From Apium graveolens (taxonomy: Eukaryota > Streptophyta > Magnoliopsida > Apiales > Apiaceae), in contig NW_027420682.1 in assembly GCF_009905375.1 (NCBI RefSeq), positions 55,280 through 119,279 of the forward strand: 64,000 nt of DNA, given 5' to 3'. Of the stretch, positions 1 through 11,202 are shown in pieces. The notes beneath the pieces were generated by a model, which had not been told where the DNA came from, made no database searches, and saw nothing but the letters and a program-made list of their open reading frames with translations. Each line of letters begins with the position of its first letter. Within the stretch, counting starts at the first letter, position 1. The translations under genes were made by a program, and so were the position numbers.

Positions 1-129
1 CGTTGCGAAATCGTTGATGTTATATCGACTTTTCAAAAGTTTGCAATTGGTCGGCAATCCGTTGGTAATTGCTAACGGATAGATTTTCGTCAGCAACTTT
101 TGTTGGTAAAAATGAGATTTCTTGTAGTG
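1..129. mobile_element. CACTA (En/Spm-type) transposon, right terminus only
   Basis: The segment ends in TTTCTTGTAGTG at 118-129, the reverse complement of the CACTACAAGAAA terminus usual for plant CACTA elements. Short GTTGGTAATTGC- and CGTCAGCAAC-type motifs precede it, as expected of subterminal repeats. The rest of the element lies outside the window. No transposase sequence is visible. The sequence just after it (130-378) matches a copy at 43727-43975 that has no CACTA end on its left, so 129/130 is a real insertion boundary. Confidence 0.75.
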
Positions 130-378
130 TTACGTACACAACACTAAAAGATTCTTCAAAATAATGGTATTTTGTACCATGTGCAATGGCATCAAATTAT
201 TTAATACATTCTCAGCTAGTACGAGTGTGAACGTTGATCTAGTGTCCAGTCTAATTTATTATTGATCGCCGCTAACGGCATTCCTTCTTAAAAATTTCTG
301 TGATTACAAAACCGGAAAAATACCTGATCTAAAAGATGAATCAGTAAATTACTTGTTGCTTTGACTTATTATTGAGGG
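130..378. repeat. Dispersed 249-bp repeat, copy 1
   Basis: Aligns without net indels to 43727-43975 in the same orientation, at roughly 90% identity by eye. On the left it stops at the CACTA terminus. On the right this copy continues past GAGGG into CCAATAAGGG, whereas copy 2 is cut there by a SIRE-type LTR. The repeat is therefore part of a longer dispersed or duplicated sequence. No convincing coding content. Confidence 0.8.
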
Positions 379-2107
379 CCAATAAGGGCCAATGTTTTAT
401 TCGCTCAACTACTTCAAATAAATAGAAATGCTTATAAACTATTTAAAAATTGTGTCCGGAATTTCTTTAGATATTGATACTTGGAAATCAGTTATGATAC
501 TTGCTGGGCATTTTTGGCTCACTCTTGCTTTGTGAATTCTTATTTTTTCAGTTTCAAATGAGAATTAAAGTGAATAGTGCTTAGTAGACAGCGAAATTGG
601 AGAAATCCTAGTTGGAGAAGTTGGAGATGTCAGAGTGAATAAGACAAGGAAATTAGTAAAGAGGTAATGAAATTGTAATTAGTTGATATAATTTTTAGAA
701 GGTTAGATTCTTGTTTCAAACCATAACCTATAAACGATCCAGAATTGAGGTGTCATCTGTATATTATTTTAATATACAGATTTATATTATGTAAAGATTG
801 TATAGTGACACCCAATCCTGACCCCGAATTTGAGGACGTTACATCTTCGACTTAGCCAATTCTCAACAAGGAAAATAGTGTATTTCCTTGGTATAAATAA
901 TTCCACTTGCGCCAAGAATTGAAGAAATTCATACTTAGAACTTTTTATAGGTTCTACAAATAAGGCTCAAATCTTTCTAAGTCTTGATTCATTCTTTTCT
1001 GTATCAGCTTAATTTTTTATGAATGATTAAGTTATCTTTCCCGATGTGCTAACTCTTAGTTCACTGTTCTGGTTCACAAATGACTAGCACTCACTGGTAT
1101 TCACTCAACCTCTTTATAATTCTGAGTTAATAATGTCTATTGGTCATTCATTGCTTCATTCACTAAAATACATTCTTTTACCATTTAAAATCCTTTGACA
1201 TTTTATTCTTCACGGAGGCTTGAACATATTAATGAACTTCTTTTCATGACCTTATTACAAACTTAGTGCATTAATTCCATATATTGATTTTTTGTATTTA
1301 TCCATTCTTCATCTTCTGAGTTCCTGTGCTTCACAGTTAATATTAATATTATTTATCTATTTTTGTTTCATGTTGAGTAATATTTTCTCAGTTTAATATT
1401 ACATTACATATACTTTACAACCCTGGTTGTTATTGAGGAGTGGCTCGGTTCGTTAAGCTCTGAATCTCATCTGCCGATAATATGTAGTTACAAACCATCC
1501 CCAATATTATTTCTTTGAGTTGGTTCGTGCTGCAGATTATCATGACTTCCTAAAAGTTATATATACATAAATGAAAGCTCGTGTTCAGCTGGTGATAGAG
1601 GGGTTTAAGCCCAAACAAGTGACATTTCAAAATAAGTTTTTGCTTTCTTAGTATTTTTCTTATTCTTAATCTGAACTGTGATTTCCCATTTATGTCCTAA
1701 ACTTGTATGGATAAATAAGTTTGCACAATATAATGCATTTTCTTTTTACAAGAAGTTTGAATTGAATTAGGAAAAAAAATATCTTAATACAATGCTAGAA
1801 ATACGGGAGCCATATTTCAGTTTCATATCTCTAAAGATCAGGCAATTATATTTTGATTATATTTATGTCTAATTTTACTTTTAATTTAACCTAAGTTTAA
1901 ACGACTAAGCTTTGAAATTTGAAAAAAAATATCGATTTAACATAAAAGAACGATTGAACAAGTACTTAACTGATTAGTTGATGCTGTTAAATTAATTTAT
2001 GTATGAGTGATCAAGTACTTACTCATTAGTCTATGCGGGAAAATGTTTTGTAAACGAGTGATCATGATCATACTTTACTGAACGGAAGTCAGTTCACATA
2101 TGTAATT
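379..2107. other. AT-rich intergenic stretch without recognisable gene
   Basis: Both strands are full of stops. Nothing resembles an RNA gene. A short piece near 808-842 (GTGACACCC...GAGGACGTTA) vaguely recalls the LTR end of a gypsy element but is too short to call. The last three bases (ATT, 2105-2107) are the left target-site duplication of the CACTA element that follows. Confidence 0.6.
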
Positions 2108-2116
2108 CACAACAAA

Positions 2117-2440
2117 AAAAGGCTAAATATAACCGGTTTAAAATCGGTTGTATTTAGCTAAATTCGACCATTTTTGGACCGGTTGTATTCACTCGAGTCA
2201 TATCTAGTAAACCGATTGTATTTGGTACTAAATACGACCGACTAAATAAAACCGACTAAATACAATTGCTTCCGGTCAAATTTAATTTTTCAAATATAAT
2301 TCGAATCACCCGCCCAAATAATTAAATTTTTCGAAAATCTTTAAATAGCCGCCCAAAAAACTAAATTCGACCGAAAATAATCAAAAATAGGATTTTTAAT
2401 TTCAACCACATGCGGTTAAAATAACGAAAACCAGATTTAA
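2117..2440. repeat. CACTA left subterminal repeat block
   Basis: Repeated short motifs around CGGTTGTATTTAG, AAATTCGACC and TAAATACGACCG occur in both orientations. In En/Spm-type elements such arrays bind the element-encoded transposition protein. That role is known for the family and inferred here. Confidence 0.7.
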
Positions 2441-2807
2441 AAAAAACTCATCGAAAACGGGAAAATTTCCCGAATCAGGTGAGTTTGCCCAAATCCGTCA
2501 TACTCCGGAAACTTCGATGATCCAAAAACACAATTTTCAGTCTGATTTTCAGATTAACACACTCAAAACTGCCCAAGCAATGTAGTGTTTTTACAAAATT
2601 AATTGATTCAGGCCTGGAGCTTTTCCGACGATCTCGAAAAACTAACCATAAATCATGAAATACTTTTATACGCACTCCTTGTTCAACGAACTAATGATTC
2701 ATCACTTCAAAATACATGAACAAACAACCTAAAGTAAAAATCCAAATTCGAATTAAACTTAAAAAATAAAATTTTTTGGTAACAAATCGTTACCTAGGGG
2801 GGAGGGG

Positions 2808-2895
2808 GTGAGTGAGAGAGAGAGGGGCCGGAAAAAGAGAGTGGAGAGGGAAGGTGGAATCTTGTGCGGCGGAGAGGGAATATGTTCGGCGGTGG

Positions 2896-2981
<86 letters not shown>

Positions 2982-3060
2982 AGGGAGAGAGAGAGGGAGA
3001 GAGAGAGAGGGGGGATCTTGTGCATCGGCGGCGAGGGGATCAGAAGAAGAAGAAGAAGAT
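2808..3060. repeat. (GA)n microsatellite with GAA-rich tail
   Basis: An uninterrupted GA run spans about 2898-2974. Shorter GA/GGGA runs lie on either side and an AGA run at about 3041-3059. Open frames through it on both strands encode only Arg-Glu or Ser-Leu repeats and are artefacts of the microsatellite. Confidence 0.95.
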
Positions 3061-3797
3061 GAAAGCAGCGGCATTGTTGATTTAAGGAGAATCAATATTC
3101 ATGTTGTATGTGAGTTGAGGACTGAGTGTAACACAAGATTCGGAGAAGAAAACTACTGGTACTAGTGTTTAGTGGTAGTGATATACTACTACTGTTAGTC
3201 TAGGATTGATGGGGGGCTAGTTAAAAAGTAGTACAACTATTTGTACCGGTTCTAGAACCAGACGTGGCTCATGGGGACCGTTGCATTGTAGTTATATTTT
3301 GGTTAAATTTTGTTCGTTAGATATATTTCACTAGGATCGCTGACGTGGGTCTAAATACAACTGCAATCGGTCGAATTTAGGAGTGTCAAGTAAAATATTA
3401 TTGTTATTATTATTATTGTTATTTTACATTTTATAGGAGTGTCCATTGATTATAAATATTAAAATATTACTATTATTATTGTATAATAATTAATATTCTA
3501 AATTTAAAAATTTATTTTTGATAGCTCACTATTCTATTTATACTTTATTTGATAAAATTGGTACGCTCTAATGTTTAAATGTTTTTAAAATTTTGCATAT
3601 AATAGTTTTTCTTAGCCATTTTAACATCTATACGGTTCGACCATTCAATATTTATTCTAAATGGTAGAAACATTTTAGGGTTAGGATCTCAACCCCTAAA
3701 TTTAATTTTGTAAAAATAGTTAATAATTAAATATGACAAACTTCATATTCGTACGTCGGATTATAAAAAAAAATTACAGAAATTACAAAATATTATT
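3061..3797. other. CACTA interior, no gene seen
   Basis: AT-rich sequence with an ATT/TTA-rich patch near 3395-3500. No conserved ORF, transposase motif or RNA gene is recognisable. It ends where the 174-bp tandem array begins. Confidence 0.5.
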
Positions 3798-4905
3798 TTA
3801 GTGATATAACAAAAAGTTTAGAAAAAAATAAATATATCTGGCTTGTATTTTAATAGTCAACTAGTAGTTTTACCAGTACTTCTAACTAGTGTTTAATCCC
3901 ATATTGATGTTTCGATTTTTTAAAAAAAATATTAATGAATGATCCAACCGTATGGATTTCAAGATCTGTATATTTTAGTGATATGACAAAAAAAATTTTG
4001 AAAAAAAAATATTTGGTTTGTGTTTTTATTAGTCAACTAGTAATTTGACCAATAAATCTAACTAATATTTAATCTCATATTGATGTTTTAATTTTTTTTA
4101 AAATATTAATGAATGATCCAACCATATGGATGTGAAGATCTGTATATTCTAGTGATATGACAAAAATTTTAGAAAAAAATAAATATATTTGGTTTCTTTT
4201 TTTAATAGTCAACTAGTAGTTTGACCAATAATTCTAACTAGTGTCTAATCTCATATTGATGTTTTGATTTTTTTAAAAAATTTATAAAAGATCCAACCCT
4301 ACGGATGTCAAGATCTATATATTTTAGTGATACGACAAAATTTTTAGAAAAAAATAAATATAATTGGTTTGCTTTTTTAACAGTCAAATAATAGTTCGAC
4401 TAGTACTTCTAATTAGTGTTTGACCCCATATTGATGTTACGATTTTTTAAAATATTAATGAATTATCCAACTGTACGGATGTCAAGATCTATATATTATA
4501 GTGACATGGCAAAAATTTATAAAACAATAAAAATATCTGGTTTGGTTTTTTAATAGTCAACTAGTAGTTTGACTAGTACTTCTAACTATTGTTTAATCCC
4601 ATATTGATGTTTCAATTTTTTTAAAAAATTTATGAATGATCCAACCTTACGGATGTCAAGATCTATATATTTTAGTGATACGCCAAAATTTTTAGAAAAA
4701 AATAAATAAACTTGGTTTGCTTTTTTAACAGTCAACCAGTAGTTCTAATAGTACTTCTAACTAGTGTTTGGTCCCATATTGTTGTTGCGAGTTTTTTAAA
4801 ATATTAATGAATTATCCAACCATACGGATGTCAAGATCTATATATTTTAGTGATATGGCAAAAATTTTATAAAGCAATAAAAATATTTGGTTTGGTTTTT
4901 TAAAT
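3798..4905. repeat. 174-bp tandem array, about six copies
   Basis: The marker AAGATCT recurs at 3961, 4135, 4310, 4484, 4658 and 4833, a period of 174-175 bp. Each unit has the order AAGATCT(A/G)TATATT, TAGTGATA, AAAAAAATAAATAT, GTCAACTAGTAGTTTGAC, CCATATTGATGTT and ATGAATGATCCAACC. From 4310 on, alternate units resemble each other more than their neighbours: the unit from 4310 matches that from 4658 (both with TTTTTTAACAGTCAA), and 4484 matches 4833. This suggests a later duplication of a roughly 349-bp dimer. The array lies inside the CACTA element. Noncoding. Confidence 0.85.
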
Positions 4906-5159
4906 ATTCAAATTACTTAATTTTTTCCGTATACTTTTTATTTTTGACAATATTCGAATCCATATGGTTGGATAATAACTTAAAACAAATACAAAATAAA
5001 TTGAAAGTCAAACTATAACTATTACTTGAACCATAAATATTTAACTACGATCTCTAATTATTACTCAAAACATATTTCAAAGCACTTTTATAAATTTCCA
5101 ATTTTTGTTATGCAACGAATAAAATTTAACTTTCGTGTAAACTTTATTCTATTTTTCGG

Positions 5160-5318
5160 AAATTTTCCGCCATTTTGAAAAATCGAATTCAACCGAAATT
5201 GGTTGAATTTAGTAGTCTCAAAAAAATTCTTTTGCGGGAAAATTCCCTCCATATTTTTGGCATGGCTAAATTCAACCGAGTGCGGTTGAATTTAAGAGTA
5301 CGGCTAAACTCAACCATA
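5160..5318. repeat. CACTA subterminal repeats left of the Copia-1 insertion
   Basis: Several AATTCAACCG / CGGTTGAATTTA motif pairs in opposite orientations, matching those at 13391-13560 on the far side of Copia-1. The retroelement therefore landed inside this subterminal block. Confidence 0.7.
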
Positions 5319-5323
5319 TATGG

Positions 5324-5782
5324 TGTTGGGTTCCGAAGGCATAAAACGCAGCGGATAAACGTAAATAAAACAAAAATTTCGAAACCCAAAAACAGGATCC
5401 ATGTATAATTATGGGCAGATTATGGAGATAATGAATCATACCTTTCAAGAGCTTAACTTTCACGAACTCAACAGAGATCCTAGCTATCACGCTTTGTGTC
5501 TACCTCTCGGAGAAGGAGGCTAGTACATCCATCCCATAGTCAAGTTCGTGAGACGTTCTTGAAGGTGCTCATGTGGATACCATAGAGGTGTTTCTCCGAG
5601 AGGTAGACACAAAGCGTGATAGCTAGGATCTCCGTTGAGTTCGTGAAAGTTAAGCTCTTGAAAGGTATCATTCGTTATCACCATAATCTGCCCATAATTA
5701 TACATGGATCCTATTTTTGGGTTTCGAAATATTTGTTTTATTTACGTTTATCCGCTGCGTTTTATGCCTTCGGAACCCAACA
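5324..5782 (+). repeat. Copia-1 5' LTR remnant folded as inverted repeat
   Basis: An inverted arm (5324-5514) and a direct arm (5592-5782) are 191 nt each, with no indels and about six mismatches, separated by a 77-nt spacer. Both arms are the LTR 3' tail. The direct part from 5515 matches the 3' LTR from 12819. The expected LTR head and middle (counterpart of 11568-12818) are absent. The junction shares AGAA between the two parental sequences, which suggests a microhomology-mediated switch or deletion. Confidence 0.85.
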
Positions 5783-5783
5783 A

Positions 5784-5795
5784 TGGCATCAGAGC
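5784..5795 (+). other. Copia-1 primer-binding site (initiator tRNA-Met)
   Basis: TGGCATCAGAGC starts two bases after the LTR-terminal CA and differs at one position from the TGGTATCAGAGC used by most plant Copia elements. The homologous element Copia-2 has the canonical form at 56072. Confidence 0.85.
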
Positions 5796-6663
5796 TACGT
5801 GTATAAGGGGCTGATTTGGTTACGTGTTTACTGTATTTTTACAAGTATGCATGTGTGATGAGTCTGCCATGATAACAGTTATATTATATGATCCTGCCAT
5901 GATAACAATTATGTTATATGAATGATATGATGAATCTGTTAATGATCTATATGATGATACTAGTATGTTTAAGATTTGCCATAACTCATATGTATGCGAT
6001 CTCTTAAAATATGTATACTGATACATGTTTTGGTAACTGGGATATGGATCATGTGTATACTGATACATGCTTCTGGAATAGTATTCTGATACATGTTTTG
6101 CTAGTATTCAGATACTTGATTTTGCAAAAATTTCCGCCATCGGGGGGCTCGCTGCTTAGGGTTTCATTTTTAATTTGTGCTTTTGACATATGCTTTACTT
6201 ATTTATTATTCTTGATTGGATCATGATAAGTGATAAATAGTATGTCATCTTTATATGATCTATCATGTTCTTTAATGGTTACTTGAGCATGGTGCATAGT
6301 TATGGCCTTAAGACCTTAGTTGTAATGGTTTATTCTTTTGGTTTGTAATAAATACGACTTGCATGTCTTTTTCTATTTGTAGTTGTTTTATCTCGAATGT
6401 AACTCGAGTTCTTTTGTAAGTTCATTAGTATAATTCTTAATGTAACATCCAAGAAGGACAAGGGAAAGAGGAGGAATCCTATGGAGGCCAAGGAGACAAT
6501 GGAAGCAATAGAGAAGACATATGTAATAGTTATTTTTACACCATAGACTGACCTTGATCTTTTCATTAGCCTGAAAAGATCACATAGGATTGGGCCATAA
6601 CTATTGCACGTTTACTTTACGCACTTTTCATATGATGTATAAATAGTATGTGTAGAGTAGAAA
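5796..6663 (+). other. Copia-1 leader, first part
   Basis: Untranslated leader between the primer-binding site and a conserved small ORF. It contains ATGATCCTGCCATGATAACA-type and ACTGATACATG-type near-duplications (5860-6110). No coding evidence. Confidence 0.5.
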
Positions 6664-6948
6664 ATGCATGTTTTAATTAGATTAATGATACATGTATGTA
6701 TTAGATACATCACTCATGCCATGCCTTTAAACAAGATAAAATCTGTAACGACTCAAGATTTAAAATTAATAAACGATCATGAGATTCTCGTGTTTATGAA
6801 ACACGGAATAAAATACGAAATTTCTTTATTTCTGACATGGGGCGATTTTGTCAACAACGGGTTCATAGAACTTGTAAGGCTGTGGGTTTTAAGCGAGACC
6901 GATGTGACTCCTCCACTACCTGGAAATCAAACCATTGACGAGTATTGA
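6664..6948 (+). CDS. Small leader ORF of Copia-1, partly conserved in Copia-2
   Basis: A 94-codon ORF lies about 650 nt upstream of gag; no known domain. The stretch at 6775-6825 (residues 38-54, containing HEILVFMKHGIKYE) aligns without gaps to 57129-57179 in the diverged Copia-2 leader. Of nine nucleotide differences over 17 codons, six are at third positions and all six are synonymous, the pattern left by selection on a peptide. Flanking sequence also aligns (GATTTTGTCAACAAC with GATTCTGTCAAAAAC), but Copia-2 has stops and a shift there. Start codon uncertain: ATGs at 6664 and 6721 are both possible. It could be a translated leader peptide or a remnant of an accessory gene. An RNA structure is a less likely explanation because of the codon pattern. 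Confidence 0.45.
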   Translation: MHVLIRLMIHVCIRYITHAMPLNKIKSVTTQDLKLINDHEILVFMKHGIKYEISLFLTWGDFVNNGFIELVRLWVLSETDVTPPLPGNQTIDEY

Positions 6949-7147
6949 TTTGAAGTATTTTATTCAAGAAAAAATTGGGAATCTCTTTATGATGGGATCA
7001 TGATCGTTCTAAATTAAAAATCCCTAAGTAAAAATATTAAGTTTTAATCAAATACTTTCCAATGAATGAACACTCATTAAATCCTAGATCGATAAGGGGA
7101 AGGGCTGTCAGTGGCAGGGGACTCCTATCTATCGTGGTGAAATGCAA

Positions 7148-7246
7148 CGAATATAAATGGTTATATTCGGAAGTTGTATCATTGGGTCTAACTTAACTGA
7201 GTCATCATAATAAGGTGAATATAAACGGTTATATTCAACTATTATG
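7148..7246 (+). promoter_or_regulatory. Two stem-loops in the Copia-1 leader RNA
   Basis: Hairpin 1 (7148-7169) has a 9-bp stem CGAATATAA/TTATATTCG around ATGG. Hairpin 2 (about 7203-7246) has an inner stem TGAATATAA/TTATATTCA around ACGG and an outer stem TCATAAT/ATTATGA. The inner stems are nearly identical. They occupy the same leader position as the four stem-loops of Copia-2 at 57454-57786. A role in RNA packaging, dimerisation or Gag binding is an inference. Confidence 0.55.
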
Positions 7247-7593
7247 AACTTAGAAGCATAGAGTTGGGTTAAAAATCTATTAGATAGATAAGATCAATTG
7301 TTGTTCACCAAATTATCCAAGAATTATATATAATATAATTGACAACTGTTGTCTACCTAAATAATCATGTTTTAAGGATACCAGTGGTTGATTTAGAACA
7401 CGACGAAATATGGATCTTGGCTCACTAGAAAGATTTATGGGATATACTTTCCGAATTAATAGTTAGGGCTATTAATTTGATAAAAAAATAGTGGGAGATA
7501 TATTATGAATATATCATAATCATATGAACATAAAATTTTAACTCAGACAATCTAATGTTTATTTTGCGTTTTTATTATTGTAGATACTGAGTA

Positions 7594-8877
7594 ATGGAAA
7601 ACAACACAAACACACTATCCGTACGTTCAGTCCTTGAGAAGGACAAGCTGACAGGAGGAAACAACTTCCTAGACTGGCAGAGGAATTTGAGGATTGTCCT
7701 CAGGCAGGAGCGCAAGCTTCATGTCATTGATATTCCTCCTCCAGGCCCCCTTCCTGAGGGTGCTACTGCTGATGAACGAGCAGCACGCACAAGGGATGAG
7801 AATGATGCAAATGATGTTGCATGTCTTATGTTGGCAACTATGAGTGCTGAGCTTCAAAGAAAGCATGTGCATATGGATGCATATACTATCAATGAGCACT
7901 TGCAAAGCATTTTTGCAAGCCAAACTCGTCAAGAAAGGTTCAACATGAGTAAGTCACTTTTTAATTGCAAACAAGGGGCGAGTGAACCAGTTGGCCCACA
8001 TGTTCTGAAGATGATTGGTTACATTGAGTACCTTGAAACTTTGGGTTTCCCGATTGGTCCGGAAACTGGTATTGACCTAATCATGAATTCTTTGAACAAA
8101 AAATTCACTCAGTTTGTTGTGAACTACAATATGAATGAATTTGACAAAACACCTACTGAATTGTTGTATATGTTGAGAACATATGAGACCAACATGAAGA
8201 CAGCTGAACCTGCTCCCATACTGATGGTGGGAAATAAAGGTAAGGCCAAAGGGAAGGGCAAATGGAAGGGTAAGAAGAAGATTGGATCTGATTCTACACC
8301 CAAGCCAAAGTCAGGTCCCAAACAGGCTTTAAAGCCTAAAGGTGGTGTGGCCAAGGGTGAATGTCACTACTGTAAGAAAGATGGTCACTGGAAGAGAAAC
8401 TGTCCAATTTACTTGGAGGATCTGAAGAAAAAGAAAGCAGTTCAGATTTCTGGATCAGGTATTTATGTTATAGAAGTCAATTTGTCTATTTCTACATCTT
8501 GGGTATTTGATACTGGATGTGCTTCTCACATTTGTATAAATGTGCAGGGCCTGCAGAGAAGTAGAACTTTGGCTAAGGGAGAAGTGGACCTAAGAGTAGG
8601 CAATGGAGCAAAAGTTGTTGCTTTAGCTGTAGGGACTTATTATTTATCTATGCCCTCTGGGCTTGTTTTAGAACTAGAAGACTATTTTTACGTGCCTGCG
8701 ATTCGCAGAAACATTATTTATGTTTCTTGTTTGGACAAGAAAGGTTTTTCTTTTACAATAAAGAACAACAATTGCTCTTTTGCTTTGAATGATTTAATCT
8801 ATGGTGTTGCACATTTATTTAATGGTTTATATGTTCTTGATTTAGATAACCCTATCTGTAATATAGAAAACAAATGA
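7594..8877 (+). pseudogene. Copia-1 gag and protease part of the polyprotein
   Basis: 427 codons to a TGA at 8875. Residues 1-230 are a Copia-type Gag with the characteristic N-terminal LTGGNNFLDWQRNLRIVLR, followed by a Lys/Gly-rich basic stretch. The zinc knuckle CHYCKKDGHWKRNC (C-x2-C-x4-H-x4-C, about residues 256-269) binds RNA during packaging. The aspartic protease motif is WVFDTGCASHIC (about 303-314), with the catalytic DTG intact. The TGA is followed after two codons, in the same frame, by the integrase region, so this is the N-terminal part of a single polyprotein cut by a nonsense codon (CGA to TGA is one possible origin). No frameshift is seen. Confidence 0.85.
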
Positions 8878-8883
8878 CTTAAA

Positions 8884-9567
8884 ATGAATGACTCAAATCA
8901 AACATACCTCTGGCATTGTCGTCTAGGCCACATAAATGAGAAATGCATATCCAAATTACATAAGGATGGATACTTGGATAAGTTTGATTTTGAATCATAC
9001 CAAGAATGTGAATCTTGTTTGCTTGGTAAGATGACTAAAGCCCATTTCACTGGTAAGGGTCAAATGGCCATTAAACGTCTGGAGCTAATACATAGTGATG
9101 TATGTGGCCCAATGCGTGTAATGGCTAGAGGAGGCTACTACTACTTCATAACATTTACTGATGATTTCAGTAGATATGGATATGTATATCTTATGAAGAA
9201 CAAATCCGATTCTTTTGAAAAATTTAAAGAATACAGGGTTGAAAAAGAGAAGCAAATTGGCGGACATGCAAGTATTAAGATCTTACGATCCGATCGTGGG
9301 GGTGAATACTTAAGCACCGAATTTAGAGAGTATTTGAAAGAGTGTGGTAGTGTATCACAACTCACTCCGCCAGGAACACCTCAATGGAATGGAGTTTCAG
9401 AGAGGAGAAATCGCACCTTGTTGGACATGGTGCGATCGATGATGAGTCATGCAGATCTTCCAATTAGTTTCTGGGGTTACGCTCTAGAAACAGCGGCTTT
9501 CACACTTAACCGTGTTCCTACTAAGAAGGTTCAAAAGACTCCATATGAGATATGGAAGGAGAAATAG
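8884..9567 (+). pseudogene. Copia-1 integrase part of the polyprotein
   Basis: In frame with the preceding gag-protease segment. The zinc-binding HHCC domain begins with WHCRLGHINEK and ends CESCLLGKM. The catalytic DDE triad is visible as D in HSDVCGPM, D in RSDRGGEY and E in NGVSERRNRT. It ends at a TAG (9565-9567) exactly where the family continues with a KP-type linker into the conserved VWGC motif, which is found just downstream in the same frame. CAG to TAG would explain the stop. All recognisable catalytic residues are present, so the nonsense codons are the main damage. Confidence 0.85.
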
Positions 9568-9573
9568 TCAGGC

Positions 9574-11166
9574 ATGAACTTTATGAAAGTTTGGGGATGT
9601 AAGGCGTTTGTGAAACGTCAAGAATCTGACAAGCTTGGACCTAAATCCGAAGAGTGCATTTTTGTAGGATACCCTAATGAAACAAAGGCATATTATTTTT
9701 ATAGTCCTTCTGAGCAGAAAGTGTTTATTTCTCGAGATGCTATCTTCATGGAAAGAGATTTTGTTTCCAAAAGAAACAGTGGGAGAACTATAGATCTCGA
9801 TGAAGATCGAGAACCACAAAATAGCATTGAACTTGAAGTGGAACAAGAGCTGAATAATGATAATGATCAACAAACACAGGTTGTTCATAGATCTGGTAGA
9901 TTTCGCCATGAGCCAGAGAGATATGGATTTCTCATGACTCAGTGTGGTGATTTGATGCTCATAGATGAAGATGAGCCTCTCACATACCAAGATGCTATGA
10001 ACAGTCCAGACTCTAAGAGATGGCTTGAAGCCATGAAATCGGAGATAGATTCTATGTACGAAAACCAAGTATGGACTTTGGTTGATCCACCTGAAGGGGT
10101 AAAACCCATAGGGTGCAAATGGGTTTTTAAGAAGAAAAAGGGCATGGATGGAAATGTTCAGACCTATAAAGCTAGTCTGGTTGCAAAAGGTTTCCAACAA
10201 ATTCATGGTATTGACTATGATGAAACTTTCTCACCAGTGGCTATGGTCAAGTCTATAAGGATTTTACTTGCCATTGCAGCATTCCATGATTATGAAATCT
10301 GGCAAATGGATGTCAAAACAGCCTTCCTTAATGGAAGCCTTGAAGAGGATGTGTACATGACACAACCTGAGGGTTTTGTCGATCCAAGGAATGCTGGCAA
10401 GGTATGTAAATTGCGTCGATCCATTTATGGATTGAAGCAATCCTCTAGGAGATGGAATATCCGTTTTGATGAAATAGTCACAGAATATGGCTTTGTTCAA
10501 AACGAAGATGAACCGTGTGTTTACAAGAAGGTTAGTGGGAGCTATGTGGCATTCATAGTACTATATGTTGATGATATACTACTAATGGGGAATGACATAC
10601 CTTCTCTAAAGGCTGTTAAGACTTGGTTAGGGAGCAATTTCTCCATTAAAGACTTAGGAGAGGCATCCTACATTCCAGGAATGAGGATCTATAGAGAAAG
10701 ATCTAGAAGGATGATCGGTCTAAGTCAGAGCACATACATTGATAAGGTTTTGCATCGTTTTGGAATGCAAAATGCAAAAAGGGGATATGTCCCCGTGTCT
10801 CAAGGGATAACGATCTTTAAGGACCAGTGTCCGAAATCATTGGATGAGAAGGACCACATGAATAAAGTTCCATATGCTTCAGCAATTGGATCTGTCATGT
10901 ATGCAATGGTATGTACTCGCCCAGATGTCTCGTATACTTTGAGCATGACGAGCAGATACCAGTCTAATCCGGGTGAAGGTTACTGGACGGCAGTTAAGAA
11001 TATTCTTAAGTACCTGAAAAGAACTAAAGATTCATTCTTGGTGTATGGAGGAGAAGAGAAACTCGTTGTAAAAGGTTATACCGATGTAAGTTTCCAAACA
11101 GACAGAGATGATACTGTATCACAGTCTGGTTTTGTGTTTTGTCTAAACGGAGGTGCTGTAAGCTGA
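9574..11166 (+). pseudogene. Copia-1 reverse transcriptase and start of RNase H
   Basis: Continues the same frame for 530 codons. It starts with the integrase C-terminal VWGCKAF block and a variable acidic linker. The reverse transcriptase follows: QVWTLVDPP, WVFKKKKG, QMDVKTAFLNG with a catalytic Asp, YGLKQSSRRW, and the catalytic LYVDDILL. RNase H begins with GYTDVSF, first catalytic Asp present. A TGA at 11164 replaces the Trp usual after AVS in this family (TGG to TGA). RT adds DNA copies of the element RNA; RNase H removes the template. Apart from the nonsense codons this domain looks intact. Confidence 0.88.
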
Positions 11167-11202
11167 AAGAGTTTAAAGCAAGAAACAATAGCTAATTCTA
11201 CA

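Noticed and set aside
808..842. Possible remnant of a gypsy LTR end (GTGACACCC and GAGGACGTTA)
   Set aside because: Too short, no second border, no PBS or PPT nearby.
2759..3165. Several open frames on both strands across the GA repeat
   Set aside because: They encode only Arg-Glu or Ser-Leu repeats of the microsatellite and have no conserved flanks.
5175..5858. Small ORFs over the Copia-1 5' end, some with shared peptides on opposite strands
   Set aside because: They are the two arms of the inverted repeat read in several frames. The shared peptides come from the duplication, not from coding.
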